Assembly: GCA_002778195.1 (NCBI GenBank)
Contig: PCDI01000018.1
Location: 383,283 to 447,282 of the forward strand
DNA from: Raffaelea ambrosiae
Lineage: Eukaryota > Ascomycota > Sordariomycetes > Ophiostomatales > Ophiostomataceae
Reading direction: 5' to 3'
DNA length: 64,000 nucleotides
Below, piece by piece: positions 33,655 to 43,927 of this stretch. Position 1 is the first letter of the stretch; every line of letters starts with the position of its first letter. The notes beneath the pieces are model-generated. The model saw nothing but the letters and a program-made list of their open reading frames with translations. It was not told where the DNA came from and did not search any database. The translations under genes and the position numbers were made by a program.

Positions 33655-36376
33655 TACTATGTACATAGTATGCGGACTACTTGCCGAGTGGCCCATTCTT
33701 AGAACCACACTCGGACCATTTGTTGGTACGGGGGAAGGATAATTACTCCCCGGAGTTTCTTTCTGTGTGGGTCAAGGGTGTTAGAAGGAAGAAGGACAAG
33801 TACAAGTGTTGTACTAATGTACGAGTACGAGTAGTGCATCTGCTATCTTTGATGTCTTTGCATGCTGCAGAAACAACCTTGGTGACGAGAAACGACGGCC
33901 TGCATTTAGTTGTGTCCTTGGCCGGCTGACGAAACGAGTCTCAAAAAGAAAAAAACCTTGGCAGCGGAAATCCGTCTTCTGCAGACAGGGGTGACAATAT
34001 TTGGTTGTTGTTGATATGCCAGGGGGCGCGAAAAAAATCGCACCGGAGGTTTGACTATGATGGGAAACCCAAGATGCAATGACGACAACACATACTAACT
34101 ACATAGTAGATGGAACAACACGAGTAGACCATACAAGAGCTGTTTTGGACAGAGGTCGAAAAAAATGACCCATCACTTTGGGATGGGATCTTGGCCAAAC
34201 ACGATAAAAGGCAAACCCAGAAACAGCATGTAGTTACATAGTAAGATAACTTACAAAAGCGAAATGAGTACGTCGCGCTGGTTCCGAGACTTGGTGAGCC
34301 GACAGTTTATTTTTCTTGTCCTCCCTGTTATCAACTGGACAAGCAGTTTGCCAGGCCAGTACGACAATGGCCTGTCCCTCGGTACCAGCCCTGCAGGCAA
34401 ACCCACTGCCGATAGCCTCTCCATTTCGAAGGCGAAGGGGGGGTTACACCGGCAGAGTGGCGCTATGCAATTATTAATTATTATCTTGCCAGAAAGTCCC
34501 CGAAAGAAAGTTGCACTGCAATTGTTGGGAAATACGATGGAGAATTTGAGGGCCAGGGGCAAAATGCGGCCATGTTTATGTCGGGCGGAATCGCTCACCG
34601 TTCGGTGTGCACGTACGATCATGTACGGCTGGTCTGATTACCTACTCGTACTATGATACTCGTAGTTACATAGTAGGTGTGTACATAGTAGATACGTTCC
34701 TAGACTGCCCGCGGTTTGGCCCCCAAGTGGAAACGCGACGAGTTTTCCCTCTACTCGTAGTTGGAAAACCCGAGCCGGCGGGATTCTCCAGGTGAGACAG
34801 GCGAGCAATAAGATTGAGCAGGAGAGCTGTGATGTCAGGCAGGGGGGTGAGGAAAGAGCCGGCTCTTTAATCCTTGCTGGGTCGTTTCCAGACCGCGTTA
34901 GGGCAGAATAGACGAGAGGCTTGAAACAACAAACCGGATTCAAAACAATGCCTTACATAGTACGGTGAAGACTAAATATCGCAAGAAATCGCAATGACAT
35001 CGAAATAGGAAACCGCCGCAGAAACAGGTGAGACATGCGAGGATGCTCTTCTAGCCGACGTGACAACGTGGCCGGAATACTTCGGCTTCGGGCGTGCTGG
35101 GCGGGATGTCGTTTTGTGTCGTTTTGTGTCGTTTTGTGTCGTTTTCACTCACTTGTTTGAAAACCAACCCCTGGTCGGCTGTTCTTCCTCCCCACCGCAA
35201 AACCACCTGACAATGGAGAAGCGAGACAACGGCGAGGCGGGGAGGCGGCGGCGACAGACATCATAGCCGAGCTCAAAACGTTTCGAAGCGTTCGACCGTC
35301 CAAAAAAAAACCACAATGTAGTTGCCGTGTCTCCACTGTCCAAATTATTTTCGTCTGACTGTGGATATGGGGGGATCCTTCCGTGCATAGAAAATGCGGC
35401 TTCTGGTGCCCTGAATTTGGGCATATGGGGACGAAAGTGGTCTGTTCGCAAGCGGGCTTGGACATCTCGGACGGCTTGGGCGGCTTGGACGGGTCTCTGG
35501 TGGGCTTGAACAGACGTTGAATGGTTGTTGGATCGTCACATGCTTCTGGAAGCGGCTAGTGGAGGCCAAACAACAGAGCGACAGGAAGAGGAAAATCTCC
35601 TCTGTCTTGACGTCAAAGAGGCAATCGGTGTTCGCGTAATACGTAGGTACTCGTAGTCCGGAGGAAGCACGAGAGAGCTGTCACTTTGACTTGACAGGTC
35701 GTTGACACGACTCGTACTGGCACAAGCACGACTCGACTCCACTGTGTCCATAGTAGACGGAGGCACGCGCGGAAGCCAGGACCCAGATCCCCATGCAGGT
35801 TTGCTGTTGGCAGAACAGAGCCGTTCATGCTGGGGCCCCAGGCAATCCAGGATAGAGTGCCGATCCTGCACATCCAGTGAGACAGACCGTACGAGTAGAT
35901 AAACATTGACGAATGAAGGCCAGGCTTTTTGATCGCCAATTGTCGATTGTCGCTACGGGCCGCTGCCAGAACAGGCAATCCAGCGCGGCCGTCCAGAGCA
36001 GCTGCACAGGGTGGCTCGTCGAGCTGACAGCCACAGCCCCGGGGCAGGCAGTGGCACCGATCTCTGGGCTTCCACTCGTAAAAGCTGGCTGATACTATGT
36101 AATATGAGATTGAAAAAATAAAAATGTGGGTCCCGGGGGCGGCGTGGGTGCGGGGACTTCCGGTGCTTAGAAACAGGATTCTTAGGCGAGGGAGTTGGTT
36201 GGCTGGCCCGGCAAAACCGTTACTGATTAGCAATTCTTGACAATCCTTTCAGGGGAGCCAGGCGGCGAGCCCCGGCTTTTCTGCTAGGAGTGGCAGAACC
36301 CCCTTAAAATGAACGAAGGTTGGCTTGGGTGTAAGACATCCAAGCAGCAAGAGACGGCCCAGAGTACGTACTCGTA
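33655..36376. repeat. cluster of TACTCGTA/TACATAGTA micro-motifs
   Basis: Within about 2.7 kb there are eight copies of TACTCGTA or its complement (33820, 33826, 34643, 34657, 34752, 35648, 35890, 36369). There are also eight of TACATAGTA or its complement (33655, 33662, 34100, 34235, 34667, 34682, 34954, 36093). Several are adjacent or overlapping. Function unknown. Confidence 0.75.
35106..35146. repeat. 10-bp tandem repeat GTTTTGTGTC
   Basis: About four direct copies of GTTTTGTGTC in intergenic DNA. Confidence 0.9.
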
Positions 36377-37443
36377 CCCAAGGACCCGTGGGCGCCGACA
36401 GGCCACGCCAACAAAAACGGGGCAAAAAACGGCGCAGAAAAACCAGGGGCGCCTGGTCAGGGGCGCCAGGGTGGATTAGTGGAGGCTATTGGAAGTTTTA
36501 TTTGAGCTTGTGCTAGGGCATCGGGAGGAGTGCCAGCGCTTGAGGTCCAGGAACAGAGGCAGAAAAAGCCACCGGGATCCGGGCAGGTGTCAGAAGGACA
36601 GGAGCCACACGAAACAAGCCCCATGGGTAAATACACGGCGGCTGTTCAGACCATTCAGACCATTGCCGATGGCACATGAAGGGGCGCCCTGCGGGTTTGC
36701 AATTATTGCCTGCTGCACTGCTACTCTGCAAGGTATTCCGCCGAGCACCAACCGCGGCACCAGAGTCGCATTGTGCGCAGCCTCCAGGAGACTCAATCTC
36801 CTCTGATCTGTTCTCTGGCGAGTGTTGGTTGCTCCAGGCTGTGCCTGGTGCGGCCGCTGGCGAACAGTCCGCCCGCCAGGGATCATACGACGGGTCCAGC
36901 CCGGCCATCTGGGAGTAGAGGCAGACGTTAGCGGCTCTAGGCAGGTCCAGCCATCTCCAACAGCTCTAGGCAAATAATGGACCGGGGAGGGGGAGGGACA
37001 GGAAGCCAATATGGGCGGCGATGTAAAAACTGGCCTATTTGTTCCCAGTAATTCCCATTGTGCGTGCGTGTCTTGCCTTGTCTGGCCCCGTTGTGTCTCG
37101 GTTTGTCTCGCCGTCTTCCGTGCGCAGGAGTCCGCACTGACCTCTGTGCTGGCCAGCCCTGGCCTGCCCCGGACAGCCCTGAGAGCGCTTCCAGCTGGAA
37201 GCCTAGCTGGAAGCCTCCTTCCACCCACTCGAGGCTGGTGTCGAGCAATTGCCAGATCGGCACAAGTCTCGCGCAGGTCCTTGCCAGTTCCAGTCTGGCT
37301 GGGTGAGCTGGACAAGCTTGGGGTAAGCCCAGCTGGGCGACAACCTGGCAAAGATCCCTGGTCGTCGCATGTTTCCACCAGGACACACAGCCGAGTTGCA
37401 AATTCCCCGTAAAGAATGAATACGTACATACGAGTAGTAGTAA

Positions 37444-37476
37444 GACACACGCGCACGCGCACGCGCACACGCACAC
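37444..37476. repeat. ACGCGC/ACACGC microsatellite
   Basis: An alternating purine-pyrimidine tract of ACGCGC and ACACGC units, a composition able to adopt Z-DNA. Confidence 0.8.
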
Positions 37477-38532
37477 GCACACCACGACCCCGAACCCACT
37501 GCGGCGGACACGACGTCGATGCGCGATAGACTTTGGGACAAGTGTAATATACACAGTACCATGCATATCGTATCTCACTTGCGAGATATTGCGGTGGATG
37601 GGGGCTGTGACTCGATCTGGCCACTGAAAAATGGCGGCCTCAGCAGAGTTTGGGTCAGATGAACGTTATGACAGCATTGGGCCAGCATTGGGCCAGCAGA
37701 AGGGCGACATCGCGCACCCGAGACCTCATACGATTTTGCGTCGGTCTCTCATGTGCTCAAGAGAATTTCCCGTTGATCCGCTGAGAACTGTGTCGATTTT
37801 TGTGGTCGTTTTCGCCTGTCTGGGGTGGATTTTTTTTTTCTTCTTTCTTTTTTTGGTGCTTCGGGTTTCGTTTCTTTTTCTGCCAATTTGTGATTTGTGA
37901 CCAGTTATTCCCCCTTCGTCTCCCATGACCAGCAACAAAAGGCAAAGCCAGGGGCAAGGGGTGCTCAAGAGCGAGGGACTTTAGAGAAGGGGCGACGGGC
38001 GAGCTCTTTCCAAACTAGTCTCCTGGTCCTAGTCGCTCTTCCTGTCAATCTCAAGATACAAAGGATGGCTTGGACGCTACATGAGGCGGCCGCCCAAGCC
38101 GGGACACACTCGCCTAGCTCTTGCGGTCGGCACATGTATCTGGGATGTACATGAGGGCTGGCTGTACGAGTAGGCATGGGCCGACGGGGGCCCTTTCTCT
38201 TTTCGTTGTGTCTCGCCACATTGTTCTCACACCGCCCTGCCCCTCTGATTTGACCAGCAGAATCGGTGGGACAGTTCACAGAGGGTGAAAATACCACCGA
38301 AATAAAATCACATAAAATACAACTGTCTCAATACCAAACAATAAGGAGACACACCGACCAGAACAAGGCAACCCAATAACAGAGAATAACAGGCCAATTA
38401 GCGATCCAGGCAATGCGATAGTTCCGAGTGAACCAAAATTGCACGAAAGCCCATACCCGAAAGAGACGCAGAGGAAGGAAAAGAGGAAAAAACAAGGCAA
38501 GCCTGGCCAAAATTAAAGCAAACACCCAAGCC

Positions 38533-38563
<31 letters not shown>

Positions 38564-38580
38564 AAATAAAAAATAAAAAA
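38533..38580. repeat. 7-bp tandem repeat AAAAAAT
   Basis: Six imperfect copies of an A-rich 7-bp unit in intergenic DNA. Confidence 0.9.
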
Positions 38581-40687
38581 TTTTGCCCTGGAAATAGCAC
38601 GTCCACACCCACCAGACCAAGCCATACGAGCAAGCTGGCTGAGACACTAACACACCCAAACCCAGTCCAGGCACTATGGGCTTTCGCCGTATTAGCATGC
38701 TCCTAACTAATAACGACAGCCATCCGTCCCTCTTTCCCAAGAGCCCAGCCAACTAGCCTCGACATTGAGCGGACGAATACTGGGTGTGGACGGGGTCTCG
38801 ACTAGAACTGGATCCGCAGAACCCCTCGCCGGGTCGCCAACGGATCCATTCCGCCATTCAAGATGTGCTAGCATTGCCATGAACGCTTGATGAGGAGCAA
38901 TATCTCACTCACTTCCACCGCAAGTACGAGACTACAATCTTGCTGGGATCTGGCTGGGGCCTACCCTGTTTAAAGCCAACCAGGCTAGCGAATCACAGCT
39001 GAGCAGAGGAACTATTGTGGTACACTAACCCGATTGTTGGTAATCTTTTATCGGTTTCTGGTTCTGTTTGTGGTTGTGAGTGTGATGTGGCTGCCTTTGT
39101 GCCAGTCCTTTGGTTGACCCGTTTTTGTCACTTTTTTTTTTTTTTGGTTGCTGGCTTTTGGGTCTTGGGCCCAATTTCTGGCTCCTTCTGCTTCGGGGCT
39201 TTGCCTCGATCTTTGGTCTTTTGGCTTCGACCCATTTTGGCCCGTCTTTCTTTGCTTTTTCTACGAAGCACATGCACGACCACGGAGTCGACGAGAGCTA
39301 GCAGCCCATCCGGAGCCATTGACAACCATTGGCAGGCGTTTTGCTCATCATTTGCCCCCCCTCCCCCCGGTTCGCTTTCATTTTCCCTGTGGTCTTCTTG
39401 ACTTCGCCTACCCCCGTCCCATGGTGGAATCGGGTCAAGAGCACGCCTTTTCCTGTGCTTCCCACCGGCCGCCCCTTTCCATGCGGCCTACTCGTCCATA
39501 CATACATATTAGTAGTACAGCCTGCATGCGATTAAGGGGGGCGAGGCAGCCCCCCGTCTGCGCCTTCCCTCTTGCCCCCCCCTCGTTCCTTCCCCTCCTT
39601 CTCTGCAGGCTGCACGCTTGAGATAGCTGCAGCGAATCTAACTCGTAGTGCTTGCTCCTACGAGTACACTCGCTGTAGTGCACGGTAATACCGCCTCCCT
39701 CTCCTTTGGTTCCGGGGAACGGCCGCCATTTCGGGCCAACCAAGCGAGGCCGAGCTGAAGTCAAGAAGCCCCCAAGAAGGCCAGTAGACCGCATAAGACC
39801 CCGTACTATGCGTCGCAGAACCCAGCAGGCCGCAGGAGACCCCGGCAGACCCAAGCAGCCCACCCAGGGACGCAAGGGACAGCCCACCCAAGAAAAGTCA
39901 ACATCAGAGGCGAGGGCGGACAGCACCAAAGCAGCAAAAACGACACCAAAGAAAAAGAAATTCACGGCACACCCGTACGGATCTTTATTGCTCGACACTG
40001 AACACATTCTCTAACAGACGCCCTCCCCAACTGCACCAAGTGGACAGCCCAGTGGAAACCCACGTTTTTCGCAGGAGCTAAGAGACGGGGGGATATATAG
40101 TTTGTTGCCCACCAGTCCCAGTCCAAGACACACCGGGGTTGGGTGTTTTGTCAAATAATAATAGTCTTGACGAAATATTTTTTTAATCGGTGTCTTCCTG
40201 TCGTGTCTCGTCTTTTTTTTTTCCCCTCTCTTTCTCTCTCTCTTCCACTCGCCGGCCCTCTCCTTCTCTTTTACTCTTTCGCGTCGTGTCCTCGATTGCT
40301 CTTTCCCTTTTCCGCCTCATCCCATACTCTCTTGTCCCACTCTTCCACACTCTCTGCTCCTGCCCAATTTGCTTCGGGTTCCGGCCTGTCTCGCTCTTTC
40401 CTCGTGTGCCGTCCGTCTCAGCCGTCTCGATCCTCCTCTCGCCAGTCCCTCCTTCCCTCTCTTCTTGCACTTTCATTCCTTGCTTCCTTCTCTTTCCGCG
40501 TGCCACCCGCGGTATATCCTGGCCTTTTTTTTAAATAATAATAATTGTGTTCCTTCTTAAAAAAAATTGGTCTCTCTCCCCTCCATCGACCTTTTCTGCG
40601 ATCGCCGTCCCGCCACAGGGCTTCATTTTCTTTTTTGGGCTGGTGTCTCACGCCACCCACAGATACGCACACTTACACACACACACA

Positions 40688-40690
<3 letters not shown>

Positions 40691-40722
<32 letters not shown>

Positions 40723-40736
40723 TCTCTCTCTCTCCT
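40691..40736 (+). promoter_or_regulatory. (CT)n pyrimidine tract in the flavohaemoglobin leader
   Basis: A nearly perfect CT/TC dinucleotide run ends about 27 bp before the ATG of the flavohaemoglobin gene. It lies within a 500-bp pyrimidine-rich stretch typical of fungal promoters. Its regulatory role is inferred from position. Confidence 0.5.
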
Positions 40737-40762
40737 CGCCCACCTACCTACCCAACTCCACC

Positions 40763-42904
40763 ATGTCTCTCACATACCAGCAGGCAAAGATCGTGCGAGG
40801 CACGATCCCCGCTCTTCAGGAACATGGCGAGCGCATCTCGTCCATTTTCTACGCAACAATGTTGCAGGAGCATCCCGAGCTCAAGAACTACTTCAACACA
40901 ACGCACCAGCAGAACGGCCGGCAGCCACGCGCGCTGACGTCGATCATCCTGGCCTTTGCCAGCAACATCTCGCACACCAGCGAGATCATCGAGCGCCTAG
41001 AGCGCATCTGCCACAAGCACTGCTCGCTGGGCATCCAGCCGCAGCACTACGGCATCGTGGGCGAGTACCTGATCCGCGCCTTCCGCGAGGTGCTGGGCCC
41101 GAAGGCCTGGACCATGGAGGTGCAGGCTGCGTGGACAGACGCATACTGCGTGCTGGCGCGCATGATGATGGGCCGCGAAGGCCAGCTGTACCGCGAGTTC
41201 GAGCCATGGCAAGGCTGGCGGCGCCTCAAGATCGACCGCAAGGTCGCCGAGTCCGAGGACGTGTACTCGTTCTACCTGGTGCCCATGCCAGCCGCTGCGG
41301 GCAGCGGCAGCAGCAGCAGCTCGTCGCGCGGCAGCTCCTACAGCGGCCGCAGTTCGTACAGCAGCAGCCGGTCCAGCAAGAACAGCAGCTCGACGAGCGT
41401 CAACACCCTGGGCAGCAACAGCCACACCATTCCCGCCGGCAACCACAACGGCATCCTGCCGTATTACCAGCCGGGCCAGTACATCTCTGTGCGCCTGTTG
41501 CTGCCCGATCTGATGTCGCCGTACTCGTCCGGCAAGGGCGGCATCCAGGCGCCGGTCGGCGGCGGCATTGTCCGGCCCGGCACCGGCGGCAAGCAACGCA
41601 CATACTACTACCAGTGCCGCCAGTACACGCTGTCCGACCGCTGGCGGCCCGACGTGTACCGCATCAGCGTCAAGCGCGACGGCGGCACGCGCTATGCCAA
41701 CGCCGTCAGCACGTCCTACTTCCACCCGGGCGTCGTGTCCAACGCCATGTGCGACCACCTCAAGGTCGGCGACACGCTCGAGGTGTCGCACCCGTGCGGC
41801 GAGTTCTTCCTCAACATCAGCAACGCCGAGGCGCTCTTTGCCGGCCGCATGGGCCCGGGCCTCGGCAACATCAGCCGCAGCATCGGCAGCAGCATCAGCA
41901 GCAGCGGCAACAGCACGCCGCTGGTCCTCATCTCGGCCGGCGTCGGCTCCTCGCCCATGATGGCCATGCTGGCCAGCGTGGCCGTCACGCAGCCCAACCG
42001 CCCCATCACCTACATCCACGGCTCGCGCTATGCGCCGCCTGTCTTCGACAGCCAGGTCCGCGCTTTCCAAAAGAAGATGCCGCGTCTGCGGACTGTCTAC
42101 TTCCTGCCGCTGTCGCCGCAGTCGGCCGCCGCCGCCAACACGCCAACGCAGCGCTCCACGACGAGCCTGCCGCGCACGCGTCGCGCCCAGGACACCCTCA
42201 GCAGCAGCAGCAGCGTTCGCAGCTACGGCACCGCCCACAGCAGCTTTGGCGCCAATATGGCCAAAGGCACCAACTATGTCAATGGTGGCAACGGCATGAA
42301 CGGCTACGGCAACGGCAACACCGTGCGCGACTCCACCACCACCAACAACTCCTCCGTCCTCTCGTCCGCCGATTCCACGTGGTCTTCCGCCGTCTCCATG
42401 CTGTCCGTCACTACCTCATCGACCGCCGCTCCCGTCGGCCCCATGAACTTTGAGTTTGATGGCCGTGTCGACCTGTTCAAGCTGATTCCCGGCGCGTCTA
42501 CCCACACCTCCGTCGCCGACACCGCCCCCGCGCCCTCCTTTTCCTCGGCCGCCCCCTCGATCTCCGGTACCTCCTTCGAAACCGCCTCTCTGGCGCCGTC
42601 CTTTGACGCTCCCTCGTTCGACGATGCCTCTATCGCTCCGTCCATGGCCGGCCTGTCCATTGCCGACTCCGCCAACAGTGTCGCCAGCAGCAATGCTGAG
42701 GATTACGATCTGTTGCACCTGAAGAACCGTAGCACCGAGTACTACGTGTGCGGTCCCGAGGGCTTTATGCTGGACATGGCTGTGTTGCTGGTGCAGGAGT
42801 TTGGTGTCAAGCGGAACCGTATCAAGTTCGAGCTCTTCTCCACTGGTGAGATGGAGGAGGACCAACGGGATGGCCGCCTGGCCTATCTAAAGTCCAAGGA
42901 GTAA
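40763..42904 (+). CDS. flavohaemoglobin / nitric oxide dioxygenase with three low-complexity insertions
   Basis: Single exon, 713 residues, start ACCATGTC. Flavohaemoglobins oxidise nitric oxide to nitrate using O2 and NAD(P)H. The globin domain (1-150) has Tyr30 (B10), Gln near 49 (E7), proximal His86 in HKHCSLG and Tyr96. The FAD domain has YYQPGQYISV and the R-x-Y-T motif CRQYTLSD (286-289), plus HPCGEFFLNI. The NAD domain has LVLISAGVGSSPMMAM, ITYIHGSRY and EYYVCGPEGFMLDM, and ends IKFELFSTGEM with a tail rather than stopping near EFFG. Family members are about 400 residues. The excess here is a Ser-rich insert at about 178-228, a Ser/Asn insert at about 455-560 and a Ser/Ala/Pro insert at about 575-650. 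All landmark residues I can check are present, so it is probably active. Homologue of yeast YHB1. Confidence 0.93.
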   Translation: MSLTYQQAKIVRGTIPALQEHGERISSIFYATMLQEHPELKNYFNTTHQQNGRQPRALTSIILAFASNISHTSEIIERLERICHKHCSLGIQPQHYGIVGEYLIRAFREVLGPKAWTMEVQAAWTDAYCVLARMMMGREGQLYREFEPWQGWRRLKIDRKVAESEDVYSFYLVPMPAAAGSGSSSSSSRGSSYSGRSSYSSSRSSKNSSSTSVNTLGSNSHTIPAGNHNGILPYYQPGQYISVRLLLPDLMSPYSSGKGGIQAPVGGGIVRPGTGGKQRTYYYQCRQYTLSDRWRPDVYRISVKRDGGTRYANAVSTSYFHPGVVSNAMCDHLKVGDTLEVSHPCGEFFLNISNAEALFAGRMGPGLGNISRSIGSSISSSGNSTPLVLISAGVGSSPMMAMLASVAVTQPNRPITYIHGSRYAPPVFDSQVRAFQKKMPRLRTVYFLPLSPQSAAAANTPTQRSTTSLPRTRRAQDTLSSSSSVRSYGTAHSSFGANMAKGTNYVNGGNGMNGYGNGNTVRDSTTTNNSSVLSSADSTWSSAVSMLSVTTSSTAAPVGPMNFEFDGRVDLFKLIPGASTHTSVADTAPAPSFSSAAPSISGTSFETASLAPSFDAPSFDDASIAPSMAGLSIADSANSVASSNAEDYDLLHLKNRSTEYYVCGPEGFMLDMAVLLVQEFGVKRNRIKFELFSTGEMEEDQRDGRLAYLKSKE

Positions 42905-43927
42905 GCAAAGCTACTCGTATCTACCTGGTGCTCCCAAGGCTTTGAGAGATTCTCTCTTTCTTCTAGTCCTTTTTCCCCCTCTTTTTCAATCTTCTTCTCT
43001 CTACTTTCTCCCCCCCCCCCCTTCATTCTTCTTCGATATTCGACCTCTACTTTTGTGCTTTTTTTTCTGGTTTTTCTTGTTTTTTTTTTCTTCCCTTCCC
43101 CCTCCCTGCCCCCCTTTTACTGCTCTCCTTCTGGATTGCTTTTTCTTGATTCCATCCTGTCCTTTTCCTACTTGGTCGATATGTGATTTCCCCCTTCGTT
43201 TTCATGACTTCATTTTTTTTTCCATCTCTCAAAGTCTTGCCTGCCTTTTACATATGTCTGTGCTGTATTTGTGTAATATTAATGGGTCTTTTGCTTTTCT
43301 TTGTTACAGTCGCCACGATTAGGCCGGAAAATGGGTTTCAACAGTTTCAAAAAGAGAAGGGAAATGATGAGACAAAGAGCATACTTACTATTTATATCAC
43401 GCAAGGTTGTGTACTCTTCCGCTTTTGGTTTTTTTTTTTGTTTTATACGCCTGGCTTGCCCGTTTTGGTTTGATTGCTTTCTTGATTGCCTGCCTCTTTT
43501 TTTGGTTTCCATCTGGATAGAGAATTGGATTGGCTATATTCCAGGCAAGATATATTCCCAAAATGAAATTTATGATATGAGCATGCTTCGCTCCGGGAGA
43601 GAGAAGACGTATTCATGAGAGCAGATTTAAGCAGAGGATGAAAGAGTGGCCGTGAGACGGGTTTACTCGATACTCGGGTTTTTTTGTTTGTTTGTTTTTG
43701 CTTTTCTGGAATCACTGCAATCGTAGGTTCTCGTTCTTCTTCTGGGGAAAAAGAAGCGCATTTTCTCAAAGTCCAGTTGTTTCTCCCATCTAGATGTGCT
43801 ACCAAGAAACACAGTCTCTCATTCTCCGCACGCATTTAGACACAACAGCAACAACGGCAACAACACGAAACAACAAGTCTTACAATGAACACGCACGCAT
43901 TCTCTCTGCCTCTCTCTATCTCTCTCT
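42905..43927. other. convergent 3' flanks of flavohaemoglobin and MFS genes
   Basis: No supported gene. It is T-rich after the plus-strand stop and AT-rich toward the MFS stop. One TACTCGTA lies at 42912-42919, eight bases after the flavohaemoglobin stop. Confidence 0.6.

Larger units (their letters stand above)
29658..40762. other. 11-kb gene-poor region
   Basis: I find no gene I can name. The longest frames (plus 30990-31934, 314 codons; minus 30578-31408, 276 codons; minus 36590-37624) overlap each other and have no domain I recognise. The stretch 30.2-32.5 kb is compositionally more coding-like than its flanks and could hold a degraded or fast-evolving gene. From 33.6 to 39.7 kb the DNA is dense in TACTCGTA and TACATAGTA motifs and in short tandem arrays. 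No terminal repeats, transposase or reverse transcriptase motif was seen. Confidence 0.6.

Noticed and set aside
33655..36376. CRISPR-like array
   Set aside because: The repeats are 8-9 bp, irregularly spaced and in both orientations in a eukaryotic genome. There is no spacer structure.
36590..37624. 344-codon minus-strand frame
   Set aside because: It crosses the ACGCGC microsatellite (read as a VRVRV run) and has no recognisable domain.
40567..42453. 628-codon plus-strand frame overlapping the flavohaemoglobin
   Set aside because: An alternative frame rich in Arg, His and Gln created by GC-rich codons. The flavohaemoglobin frame holds all the motifs.
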